Part shown: positions 52,398 through 60,725 of the stretch, in pieces
Layout of the letters: every line of letters starts with the position of its first letter
How positions within the stretch are numbered: the first letter of the stretch is position 1
NCBI GenBank assembly: GCA_020635075.1
Contig: JACKAM010000002.1
Coordinates: forward strand, 372,001 to 436,000
Direction of reading: 5' to 3'
DNA length: 64,000 nucleotides
DNA from: Pseudobdellovibrionaceae bacterium
Lineage (GTDB): Bacteria; Bdellovibrionota; Bdellovibrionia; Bdellovibrionales; UBA1609
Made by a program: the position numbers and the translations under genes
The notes under the pieces: generated by a model
Seen by the model: the letters and a program-made list of their open reading frames with translations, nothing else
Told to the model about the DNA's origin: nothing
The model's database searches: none

Positions 52398-53231
52398 AAG
52401 CTTTTGCAGCTCAACCACTTCGGCCCAGAACTTTCCGGCAGCACCGGCAAGACGATGATCCAAGGCCAAGGGAGCCTGATTGGATTCTGACAAATAGCCT
52501 TGGCGCAAATACTCGGCAATATTCCAATTGAGCTGCGCCAGTCGCAGCAAGGCCGCGATGGTTCTTTGTGTGAGGGGATCCCCTTGGGTGGCTTTGAGGT
52601 TGGCCAAAACTCCATCGTAGTGGCTCACCTGAGAATGCCAAAACAAAGTCTCCAGGTAATACTCGTAGGCCTTTTGGCCGGCGACCCTCTGGCCATTTTC
52701 AGACTCACGTCCGTGCGACAAATCAAGGCGTGAATAGAAATCCCTTAGGTGAGCAGCCAATTCCCCGGGTAGGCGACCCAAGTAGGGGTCTTTGGCCGAA
52801 AGGGCTGGTGACCAACGCAAAAAATCCCGCAAATGGTTTCGCGATTTCTCAAAGCGAGTCGAACCCATCGAGTGATAGGTACTGAGAGCGGCATTAGCTG
52901 CAAGATCGGCAAGAAGCTGTTGCGCTTCATAAAAGTCATCCCTAAAACTCCGATCCTGCTGGGATCTGGAAACCCGTTTCATCTGTCTATTGGCGAATTG
53001 CCCCCACTCCTGGTACTGCCACTGCTCAAAGCTGATGTCCTTGTTGGCGAGAATCTGGCGAATGTGATCTCGATAGGTGCGCTCGGCCTTGCGAGCGGCG
53101 GCCTTGGCCTGGATGGTGGCGTACCAGGTACCAATCCCACGCCGACAACTGCCGATTAAGTCCGCCCTAGCGGAAGGGGCTGCTATCAGCACGAATACTA
53201 GAATTGCATATATGAAAGCACAGCGGATCAA
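52392..53231 (-). CDS. Secreted helical hypothetical protein
   Basis: 279 residues with a signal peptide (cleavage near ARA-D, about 23). The mature protein is almost wholly helical, with many Arg/Glu/Leu heptads and two Tyr-rich stretches (AYEYYLETLFW). No family recognised. Its stop lies in the right arm of the 47-bp inverted repeat. Between it and the peptidase gene (53232-53406) I see no gene. Confidence 0.7.
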   Translation of the reverse strand: MIRCAFIYAILVFVLIAAPSARADLIGSCRRGIGTWYATIQAKAAARKAERTYRDHIRQILANKDISFEQWQYQEWGQFANRQMKRVSRSQQDRSFRDDFYEAQQLLADLAANAALSTYHSMGSTRFEKSRNHLRDFLRWSPALSAKDPYLGRLPGELAAHLRDFYSRLDLSHGRESENGQRVAGQKAYEYYLETLFWHSQVSHYDGVLANLKATQGDPLTQRTIAALLRLAQLNWNIAEYLRQGYLSESNQAPLALDHRLAGAAGKFWAEVVELQKLL

Positions 53232-53406
53232 ATCTTCACCTCGAATCAGTGATCCTTCATAGCAATGATAGGGCCAGGCGAATGGGCCCTAGCCCTCTGC
53301 TGACGGCTGGGTATTTCGTGATCTTTGGGAATCAATTGGTCACTGGGCCCAAATTTGGCACTCCCGAAAGGTACAGGGCTTCTTTCGGGATTGGAGCTCC
53401 GTCCCG

Positions 53407-56292
53407 CTAGTTGCGGCTTTCGGGCACAATCCAAAGCTGAACGAGCTGGCTTTTGCGCTTTACCGTTACCTTGGTTTTCTCGCCAATTTTGAGGTGATCC
53501 AAAGCATTGGTGTAGTCGTAGATATTTTCAATCTTGTGTCCACCCATTTCAACCACCACGTCTCCCGCCTGGATTCCCGCCTTCTCAGCAGGGCCACCCT
53601 TTTTAACTCCGTTGATCGGCATTCCCTTGCCACTGTCGTCGGCGTAGTTGGGGATAGTACCGATATAGATACGCAAGCGGCGGGTTCCCTCACCCTTTTT
53701 GACCGCCACTTCGGCATACTGGAGACTCTTGCGCTCCTGAGCCAAAGAATGGGTCAGGTCTCCAACCAGGGAAACAATGCGGGTGGCATCTTCAAAATTC
53801 ACCTTGTCGGCAACATCCCGAGGGCTGTGGTAGTCCTCATGGGCGCCGGTGAAAAAGTTGATGGTGGGAATCTTTGCCAAGTAAAAGGGCGTTGAGTCCG
53901 TCGGCAAATAGGGGTCGGCCTGGAGAGCCAAAGGCAAATGCTTATTGGCACTCACCTGCTCCAAAATGGAAAACCAATCGGGACTGGAGCCAAGTCCCTG
54001 GACGATCAGCTTCTTGTTCATGCGACCAATCATGTCCATGTTCACATAGGAGTGGACCTTTAATTTTTTAGCCTCAACAAAATCCTTAATGAAGCGGTTG
54101 GAACCCAGTGTTCCCAGCTCCTCCCCGGACCACAAAACAAAGACAACGTCGTGATATAGCTTTTTGCCTGTCGTCTGAACTTGATTTTGTAATTGAGCGG
54201 CTATTTCCAAGACTCCGGCGACACCCGAGGCATTGTCATCCGCTCCTGCATGAATTTTATTGGCCTCTTCAGGTCGGGCCAAGGAATTCATCTTGTGCCC
54301 CTGGCCCAAGTGATCGTAATGGGCACCGATGACCACGGCTTCAGAGGACTTGCCGGGTAGAACTGCCACCACATTGCGCCCTTCGGACTTGATGCGCGTG
54401 AGTGCAATCCTTCCCGCCAGACTGATCTCATTGAGGTCAATAGATTTAATGGTTTTGCCTGTATCCAACTCAGTCTGGTAGGTGTTCAGTTTTTCCCTGG
54501 TGCGGGCCATCAGTTTTTTGGCCACATCCCGGGTGACAGAAATCACCGGCAAACTCATACTGCCGGAAACTTCGTTGCCCTCAAAAGGAATCAGCTCATT
54601 TTTGACTTTGGAGTTGGGACCACTCACGAGGATCAGGCCCTTTGCACCCAGGTCACGCGCCACCATGGCCTTATCCCGTAAGGTTGAATAGCGAGACAGA
54701 TGCTGGCGCGTCTTGCTGTCAGCCTTTTCGGGCAAAAAGCGAAAGACGACAACCCATTTATCTTTCACATCTAGGTCAGCATAGGAATTGTACCCTTCAA
54801 ATTCGTCGGTCTTCGGGGCCCGAATGCCATAGCCGGCAAAAACGGCCGCACCACCTAACAAGTCCGCGTTCGCCGAAAAGTTCAGTGGCAACCAATCCTT
54901 GTTGGCCACCAAAGACACCTGTTGACCACGAAAGTTCATCGCCATCTTGTTCTCCGCCGCCATTTCCACCCGTGCGGTAAAATCAAAGCCATGGAAAAAG
55001 TCCTTTTGACCTTTAATTGGTTTAAGAGCCAAATGACCAAAGGTCTTGGCAATGTAATCACCAGCCAGGCGCTCACCCTTTGATCCCGTCAAGCGACCGG
55101 CCAACTCTGGTGCAGACAGGTAGCGAACATGGGACTCAAACCCCTGGCGGTCGACCTCTACCCTCAACTGATGAGCCGGGATCGGCGCCACTCCCAGCCC
55201 CAAGGCTTTGCGAGCCGCAGAATCATCCCAATCAGCCATAAAAATCTGGGCCTTGCCTTCCTGAGCCCTTGTTGCCGTCCAAGCCAGCCTCTGTCCATCG
55301 GGCGAAAACACCGGCAGACTATCGAAGCCTTCATTGTTTGTGACTTGCACCACCTTGCCCTGTCCATCAGTTCTCACCAAATAGAGTTCAAAGTTGTGCC
55401 CGCCGCCCAGATTACTGGAGAAAATCAAATAGTCCCCACTGGGGTGGAAATACGGCGCCCAGGAAATCGCACCAAATTTTGTTAACTGTTTTTCGCCCGA
55501 CCCATCGCGATTCATCACAAAGACTTCAGCACTACGGGCATCGGGGGCAAACCTGCGCCAAGTGATCATCGTGGCGTCGGCATTAAAGAAGGGACCCCCA
55601 TCATATCCCTTGGATGTAGTGAGCCTTTTCACATCCTTGCCATCAAAGCGCATGATGTAGAGATCAATCTCGTAGGACGGGTCTACCTTAAAAATTTTGG
55701 CATCCTGTTCAGAGAGCTTTTCCGCATAGCCGCTGCGATTCGAAGCAAAGACAATCCACTTACCGTCGTAGGAGTAAGAGGCTTCGGCGTCGTAACCCTT
55801 TTCTTTGGTCAGACGTTTGGTGCGTTTACCGTTAAAATCTGAAACAAAAAGATCATAGTTCTCATCATAGTCCCAGGCATAGCGTCGCTTCGTGGCCTCG
55901 GCTCTTTGTTTGAACTCGTCCTTTTGCTTGGCCTTAGCCTCTTTGTCCAAATGGGTGGAGGCATAGAGAACCTTTTCTTCGAGCGGGTGAACCCAGGAGC
56001 AGGTGGTTTTACCGTGGCCGGGAGAGATGCGCTTGGTTTCGCCAGAGACAAGATTCATTAAGTAAATCTGATAAAACGGATTATCGACATCCCTTTCACT
56101 TTGGAAGACCATGTAGTTTCCGTCTAGGCGAAAGTATCCCTCACCGCTGCGACTCCCAGAAAGTGTCAACTGGTGGAGGCCAGTCAAAAACTGGTCTGCC
56201 TCCGCCTTTTCCACCTGGTTGGCCAATCCCCAAGATGTGGAAGCCAAAATCAACAAACCAAAGATCACTGCCATTCTCAACACAGACAACAT
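53407..56292 (-). CDS. Exported M28 peptidase with TolB-like beta-propeller and PDZ domain
   Basis: 961 residues: signal peptide (to about 24), a TolB/PD40-type propeller (about 30-355, repeated SYSYDGKWIVFASNR and FSPDGQRLAWTATR), and a PA-like insert (about 440-590). A zinc M28 metallopeptidase core follows (VIGAHYDHLG, GADDNASGVAG, LWSGEELGTLGS, PYLPTDSTPFY), then a C-terminal PDZ (about 860-955, KGGPAEKAGIQAGDVV). Metal-binding His, Asp and Glu are present. It degrades peptides or proteins in the periplasm or outside the cell. Confidence 0.92.
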   Translation of the reverse strand: MLSVLRMAVIFGLLILASTSWGLANQVEKAEADQFLTGLHQLTLSGSRSGEGYFRLDGNYMVFQSERDVDNPFYQIYLMNLVSGETKRISPGHGKTTCSWVHPLEEKVLYASTHLDKEAKAKQKDEFKQRAEATKRRYAWDYDENYDLFVSDFNGKRTKRLTKEKGYDAEASYSYDGKWIVFASNRSGYAEKLSEQDAKIFKVDPSYEIDLYIMRFDGKDVKRLTTSKGYDGGPFFNADATMITWRRFAPDARSAEVFVMNRDGSGEKQLTKFGAISWAPYFHPSGDYLIFSSNLGGGHNFELYLVRTDGQGKVVQVTNNEGFDSLPVFSPDGQRLAWTATRAQEGKAQIFMADWDDSAARKALGLGVAPIPAHQLRVEVDRQGFESHVRYLSAPELAGRLTGSKGERLAGDYIAKTFGHLALKPIKGQKDFFHGFDFTARVEMAAENKMAMNFRGQQVSLVANKDWLPLNFSANADLLGGAAVFAGYGIRAPKTDEFEGYNSYADLDVKDKWVVVFRFLPEKADSKTRQHLSRYSTLRDKAMVARDLGAKGLILVSGPNSKVKNELIPFEGNEVSGSMSLPVISVTRDVAKKLMARTREKLNTYQTELDTGKTIKSIDLNEISLAGRIALTRIKSEGRNVVAVLPGKSSEAVVIGAHYDHLGQGHKMNSLARPEEANKIHAGADDNASGVAGVLEIAAQLQNQVQTTGKKLYHDVVFVLWSGEELGTLGSNRFIKDFVEAKKLKVHSYVNMDMIGRMNKKLIVQGLGSSPDWFSILEQVSANKHLPLALQADPYLPTDSTPFYLAKIPTINFFTGAHEDYHSPRDVADKVNFEDATRIVSLVGDLTHSLAQERKSLQYAEVAVKKGEGTRRLRIYIGTIPNYADDSGKGMPINGVKKGGPAEKAGIQAGDVVVEMGGHKIENIYDYTNALDHLKIGEKTKVTVKRKSQLVQLWIVPESRN

Positions 56293-56464
56293 GAACGCCC
56301 TCCCTATACCTCTGCGGAAGGGACAAATTACAAAAGGTCCCTGGGAGTGTCTATTCTAGAAAGAACCTACTAACGCGGCCACCCAATAGCCACCCATAGA
56401 CAGATCGTCTAATTGTCGGTAACAGTGGCACCACTCCGCATCCATAACTGCAAAGGAGAATAAA

Positions 56465-56902
56465 GTGGTCATTGAAGGACAAAACGGACAGCTCATGGTG
56501 ATCGTCGAGAAGGGACAAAACCTGGTGGAAACTCTCACCTCCGTAGCTAAAGAATTTAAACTCAAGGGCGGCCGCATCTCAGGAGTTGGCGCAGTTGAAC
56601 ATGTGGAGCTTGGCTATTATGAACTCCACGAAAAATCTTACATCCGCAAGACCTTTTCCGAGGGTGATTTTGAACTGATTTCCCTAAATGGCAACATCAC
56701 TCTTAAAGGTGGCGAGCCCTATGTCCACGTTCACACCTCGATTGGCGATAAGAATTTTCAAGTCTATGGAGGCCATTTGTTTGAAGCCGTAGTGGCTGTT
56801 ACCGTAGAGGTTCACATTATCCCTTTGGGTGCCATGCCCGAGCGCCTACCGAATGCAGACATCGGTTTGGACTTGGTTTGCGGTATTCGCGATCAGGATT
56901 GA
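56465..56902 (+). CDS. PPC/DUF296-domain protein
   Basis: 145 residues from a GTG at 56465. The PPC domain shows GGRISGVGAVEHVELGYY, LNGNITLKGGEPYVHVH in part (the HxH metal-binding pair) and GGHLFEAVVAVTVEV. These domains form trimers; in plants they are joined to AT-hook DNA-binding motifs. None is seen here, so DNA binding is not supported. 3 bp separate it from the next gene. Confidence 0.88.
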   Translation: MVIEGQNGQLMVIVEKGQNLVETLTSVAKEFKLKGGRISGVGAVEHVELGYYELHEKSYIRKTFSEGDFELISLNGNITLKGGEPYVHVHTSIGDKNFQVYGGHLFEAVVAVTVEVHIIPLGAMPERLPNADIGLDLVCGIRDQD

Positions 56903-56905
56903 GAC

Positions 56906-57907
56906 ATGAAACCCTTTCGTAGTTTTCGCGTTTATGAATCGGATGGCAAAATCTGCGGGCGCCTTGAGGCCACTGAACTTGAACAGCTGGATCCTGGAAA
57001 TGTGGTGATCCAGTCTCATTACTCCAGTATCAACTTCAAAGACGCTCTGGGTGCGACGGGGGCGGGTAAGATTTTGCGTCGCTTCCCCATGGTGGCCGGA
57101 ATCGACGTGGCGGGACAAGTCTTACGCAGTGAGGACCCTCGGTATAAAGTCGGACAAGAAGTGCTCGTCACCGGCTGTGGCCTGGGCGAAGACCATGATG
57201 GTGGGTATTCCGAAGTCGTCCGCGTCCCTGGAGATTGGGTCGTTCCCATCCCCGAGGGACTGACGACAAAAGAGGCCATGATCTTGGGAACAGCCGGCTT
57301 CACTGCCGCCTTGTGCCTCCACCGCATGGAACAAAATGGCCAGGCTTCTGATCAAGGACCCATTGTAGTAACTGGTGCCTCCGGAGGAGTGGGGCTATTG
57401 GCCACCCAGATCCTGAGTCAAGTGAACTACCGAGTCCTTGCGGTGAGCGGAAAGTCTGATTCCCACAAGTTGCTCAAAGACATGGGAGCGATTGAGGTCT
57501 TAGAGCCAGGCGAGCTCGACTTAGGCTCGCGCCCCCTAGAAAAAGCCCGCTGGGCCGGTGCCATCGACAATGTTGGAGGAGACTTACTTTCAGGACTCAT
57601 TCCTCACATCGATTTGTGGGGCAACATTGCCTGCGTCGGCATGGCGGGAGGGCACTCCTTAAAAGCGACTGTATTCCCCATGATTCTTCGCGGAGTTAGT
57701 TTACTAGGGATCAGTTCCACCAATTGCCCTATGCCCTTGCGTCAAACTCTCTGGAAACGCCTGGCTCAAGAGTGGAAGCCTCACGCTTTGCAGCAGACCC
57801 TCAGCAAGACGGTAACCCTGGACAACTTAGAGGAAGGTTTTGCTTCAATTTTGCAGCGAAAAAACTGGGGAAGAATCCTGGTCGACTGCCGAGCACAGGA
57901 CAACTAA
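56906..57907 (+). CDS. AcuI/YhdH-type acryloyl-CoA reductase or quinone oxidoreductase
   Basis: 333 residues, zinc-free medium-chain dehydrogenase. NYKD-like YSSINFKDALGATG, PMVAGIDVAGQV, and the NADPH motif VTGASGGVG followed by AVSGKSD are typical of the YhdH/YhfP family, which includes AcuI. Reduces acryloyl-CoA or related enones with NADPH. Co-transcribed with the PPC protein (3 bp gap). Confidence 0.9.
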   Translation: MKPFRSFRVYESDGKICGRLEATELEQLDPGNVVIQSHYSSINFKDALGATGAGKILRRFPMVAGIDVAGQVLRSEDPRYKVGQEVLVTGCGLGEDHDGGYSEVVRVPGDWVVPIPEGLTTKEAMILGTAGFTAALCLHRMEQNGQASDQGPIVVTGASGGVGLLATQILSQVNYRVLAVSGKSDSHKLLKDMGAIEVLEPGELDLGSRPLEKARWAGAIDNVGGDLLSGLIPHIDLWGNIACVGMAGGHSLKATVFPMILRGVSLLGISSTNCPMPLRQTLWKRLAQEWKPHALQQTLSKTVTLDNLEEGFASILQRKNWGRILVDCRAQDN

Positions 57908-57994
57908 CTCGGCGCTTTAAAAAACTTGACCTGTTCCCGGTTTGACGCAAGAAGAGTCTACCTAACCAAACCTTAAACCAAGGAGCCTGGCCCC

Positions 57995-58969
57995 ATGAGT
58001 GGACCGATTACCCAGTTCATCGATACCCACTATCGACACTTTAATGCAAAAACCCTGCGTTGGGCGTCCGAGGCCTACAAGGAGCACATCGATAAGGGCG
58101 GACAGATGCTGGTGGCCCTTGCCGGTGCCATGAGCACAGCAGAACTGGGTAAATCCTTGGCCGAAATGATTCGTCAGGGGCAGGTACACGCCATCTCTTG
58201 TACCGGAGCCAATCTGGAAGAAGATGTTTTTAATCTTGTCGCCCACGATCACTACAAACAAATTCGCGACTTCCGCAGTCTGACCAAAGAAGACGAACAC
58301 CAACTTTTTCTGGAAGGCTACAATCGGGTCACCGACACCTGCATTCCTGAAGACAAAGCTTTTAAGGTGATTCATAAACATTTTGTTCAAATTGTTAAGG
58401 ATGCCGAGGCTAACGACGAGCGCCTCTTCCCCCATGAACTCTTTTACCGTCTGTTTGATACAAAAAAACTAGAAGGATCATTTCAAGTAGATCCAAAAAA
58501 CTCCTGGCTCTACGCTGCCTGGGAAAAGAAGCTACCGATTTATGTTCCCGGCTGGGAAGACTCCACTATGGGTAATCACGTGGCGGCCTCTTGCTTAGAC
58601 GGAACGTTCAAAAGCCCGCGAACCATTAAAAGTGGCCTGGAGTACATGATGTCCCTTTCAGAGTGGTACCGAGGAGCTACAAAGCAGTCCAGCATTGGAT
58701 TTTATCAAATCGGTGGGGGCATTGCGGGAGACTTCCCCATTTGTGTTGTTCCCATGTTGGAAAAAGATTTGTTGCTCGAAGACGTTCGCAAGTGGGGTTA
58801 CTTCTGTCAAATCAGTGATTCCACCACCAGCTATGGCTCTTATTCAGGAGCCTTTCCCAATGAGAAAATCACTTGGGGAAAACTCACCAAAGAAACTCCC
58901 AGTTTTATCATCGAGTCCGATGCGACCATCGTTGCGCCATTGATGTTTGCCTATATTTTGGGCTGGTAA
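57995..58969 (+). CDS. Deoxyhypusine-synthase-fold protein without the catalytic Lys
   Basis: 324 residues, AAGGAG upstream. Family landmarks: LVALAGAMSTAELG, ISCTGANLEED, IYVPGWEDSTMGNHV and GFYQIGGGIAGDFPI. True deoxyhypusine synthases carry GGGxxKHH with the enamine Lys; here GGG is followed by Ile-Ala-Gly-Asp (240-246). Bacteria lack eIF5A, so the reaction must differ, perhaps on polyamines such as agmatine or spermidine-related substrates. The substrate is unproven. Confidence 0.88.
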   Translation: MSGPITQFIDTHYRHFNAKTLRWASEAYKEHIDKGGQMLVALAGAMSTAELGKSLAEMIRQGQVHAISCTGANLEEDVFNLVAHDHYKQIRDFRSLTKEDEHQLFLEGYNRVTDTCIPEDKAFKVIHKHFVQIVKDAEANDERLFPHELFYRLFDTKKLEGSFQVDPKNSWLYAAWEKKLPIYVPGWEDSTMGNHVAASCLDGTFKSPRTIKSGLEYMMSLSEWYRGATKQSSIGFYQIGGGIAGDFPICVVPMLEKDLLLEDVRKWGYFCQISDSTTSYGSYSGAFPNEKITWGKLTKETPSFIIESDATIVAPLMFAYILGW

Positions 58970-58988
58970 AAGAAAAATTAATATTTGC

Positions 58989-59010
58989 GTGGCGGCAGAA
59001 ATGTCGCCAC
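58989..59010 (+). terminator. Hairpin after the DHS-fold gene
   Basis: GTGGCG (58989-58994) and CGCCAC (59005-59010) form a 6-bp GC-rich stem, 19 bp past the stop. No T-run follows, so it is a weak terminator candidate or an mRNA-end stabiliser. Confidence 0.4.
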
Positions 59011-59161
59011 CGGACAATCAGCAAATTTCACCAACGCCACTCCCCTCTAGCTTCTTAGAGAGTGAATCTTCTCGCGACCGTTCTCGTTAAAAAAAATTCA
59101 ATGACACCATTCAATTCATATCAATTTACATAGAGACGAAGCTTCGTTAAAACTCCTCCAT

Positions 59162-59187
59162 CCGGAGATATTTTTCTCCGGGGGGGG
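59162..59187 (+). promoter_or_regulatory. Hairpin and G8 tract before the XRE gene
   Basis: CCGGAGA (59162-59168) pairs with TCTCCGG (59175-59181). The second arm runs into eight consecutive G (59180-59187) that form the ribosome binding site for ATG 59194. Folding would hide the site, and tract length could change it. Confidence 0.5.
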
Positions 59188-59193
59188 AAGACC

Positions 59194-59499
59194 ATGTCAG
59201 CTACATCCGTAATTACCGTACCATTTCATGAGCGACTGCGTTCGCTCAGGAAAGCAAAGGGACTCACCATGCGCGAGATGGCTCGCCGGGTTGGAGTACC
59301 AGAAACTACCTACAGAGAGTGGGAAGTGGGCCGCGCCATTCAAGGTGAGCCCTATGTCAGAATGTCCGAAGCCCTTGGGGTCAGCCTGAGCGAGCTATTG
59401 ACCGGACATCGTCCTGATCAAGCCAAACTCCTTGTAGAAATCGAAACCATGGAAGAGGGCCTTCGCCAGCTTAAGAACAAACTCAACGCGATGCTCTAG
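59194..59499 (+). CDS. XRE-family transcriptional regulator
   Basis: 101 residues. HTH (about 12-67): LRSLRKAKGLTMREMARRVGVPETTYREWE in part, then a C-terminal coiled coil (about 76-100, IETMEEGLRQLKNKL) that probably dimerises. No toxin or other partner lies next to it. Likely a DNA-binding regulator; targets unknown. Its ribosome binding site is part of a hairpin with a G8 run. Confidence 0.9.
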   Translation: MSATSVITVPFHERLRSLRKAKGLTMREMARRVGVPETTYREWEVGRAIQGEPYVRMSEALGVSLSELLTGHRPDQAKLLVEIETMEEGLRQLKNKLNAML

Positions 59500-59508
59500 T
59501 CCTGAACT

Positions 59509-59541
59509 TCCCCGGGGTTGAAAATTGACGCTCCCCGGGGG
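59509..59541. repeat. Paired CCCCGGGG palindromes after the XRE gene
   Basis: TCCCCGGGG (59509-59517) and TCCCCGGGGG (59532-59541), each self-complementary and complementary to one another. Possible factor-dependent terminator; no T-run. Confidence 0.4.
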
Positions 59542-59696
59542 ATCAGCTCGACTCCTGCCTAAATCCAGTAAATTTCACCTGAGAATCGCCCCTGTCCTTC
59601 TGCAATACTTGCATTACTCTTGTTTATTTGAATTCCATTGCGACGCCCCCCTAGGGCGGGGTAAGCTCTGCGCAAATTTCTAAGGGAGGGGTGTTC

Positions 59697-60563
59697 GTGA
59701 GACTATTGGGTCTATTTATTCTTGCTATTGGAGTGGCCGTTTCTGCACAAGCCTATGACAACAATCAGATCTACACCGGAGACACTCTTCAACCCGTGAC
59801 CCTTACTGAGGCTTTGGCACAGGTGACCCCTGGCACCATCGTCATCGTCAGTGAATTTCATGACCATGAACCCCACCACCGCCACCAGGTCGAAGTCCTT
59901 AAGGAACTCAAAAGAGCCGGCGCCCCAGGGGTGAGCTTGGGAATGGAGTTTTTTGAGTACACCAAGCAACATGTTTTGGACGCCTTCATGACCGGTAGCC
60001 TGCAAGAGGGGGACTTCCTCAAACAAATCGGTTGGGGTGGCAACAAGTGGGCGAACTACCGTGAGCAGGTGCTTTTTCCCCTCTCGGCGGGTGGAACCTC
60101 TTGGGCCCTCAATGCCCCTCGCGCAGTGACCGGCAAGGTCGCACGAACCGGCATCAGCAGTCTGACCCCTGAAGAGGCGGCGTTGCTTCCTCCAAACTGG
60201 AGCCTGGGTAACGATCTCTATTACGAACGCTTCAAAGCCGTCATGGGCGACGGGCATATACCTGAAGAGGCTCTACTTAGATACTTCACCGCTCAAAGCT
60301 TGTGGGATGAAACCATGTCCTGGCGAGCGGTGGACTTTGTTCGCCAGAATCCTGACCAAGTGTTGGTGATTTTGGTCGGCGACTTCCACGCTGTGTATGG
60401 TGGAGGCCTTGCCGACAAGATTCATCAGCGTGGTTGGAATCAAATTTTGACAATTGGCCAAGTCAGTCTCGAGGGAGCCACTCCCCAAGAGCAGGACGAG
60501 ATCATGAAACCTCACCCCGTATATGGAAAGCGGGCTGATTACATTTGGGTAGGTGATCGTTAA
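59697..60563 (+). CDS. ChaN/Tiki-superfamily exported protein
   Basis: 288 residues from GTG 59697; the AAGGGAGGGG site is better placed for this codon than for the GTG at 59691. Signal peptide to about AQA (near 20). Motifs VSEFHDHEPHHRHQ (His pairs), SLGMEFFE and LVGDFHAVYGGGLAD match the ChaN-like/DUF399 group, which binds heme in ChaN and is related to the Tiki/TraB metalloproteases. Probably outer-membrane or periplasmic; heme binding or proteolysis not provable. Confidence 0.82.
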   Translation: MRLLGLFILAIGVAVSAQAYDNNQIYTGDTLQPVTLTEALAQVTPGTIVIVSEFHDHEPHHRHQVEVLKELKRAGAPGVSLGMEFFEYTKQHVLDAFMTGSLQEGDFLKQIGWGGNKWANYREQVLFPLSAGGTSWALNAPRAVTGKVARTGISSLTPEEAALLPPNWSLGNDLYYERFKAVMGDGHIPEEALLRYFTAQSLWDETMSWRAVDFVRQNPDQVLVILVGDFHAVYGGGLADKIHQRGWNQILTIGQVSLEGATPQEQDEIMKPHPVYGKRADYIWVGDR

Positions 60564-60637
60564 GGTTTCCTTTATGGTCTCCCCCTTGCACACCTGTGAT
60601 ATGACTCGGGAAATTGGTGGCTCAGGGATATCTCACA

Positions 60638-60701
60638 GGGATTTTGTGACGGCTTTCGTCACTTACATCCCTTAGGGAGACTAAGTACGGCTCTGAGAGC
60701 C
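60638..60701 (+). promoter_or_regulatory. Two hairpins in the leader of the hybrid kinase
   Basis: Hairpin 1: GGGAT (60638-60642) and ATCCC (60667-60671) outside, GTGACG (60646-60651) and CGTCAC (60657-60662) inside. Hairpin 2: GGCTC-TGA-GAGCC (60689-60701). They end 24 bp before the ATG at 60726 and could form a structured mRNA leader. They match no riboswitch that I know. Confidence 0.45.
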
Positions 60702-60725
60702 TTAAATGGGAGCTAGACCCGGACG

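Noticed and set aside
60600..60725. Cyclic-di-GMP riboswitch before the hybrid kinase
   Set aside because: The conserved GEMM loop words are not present; only generic hairpins are visible.
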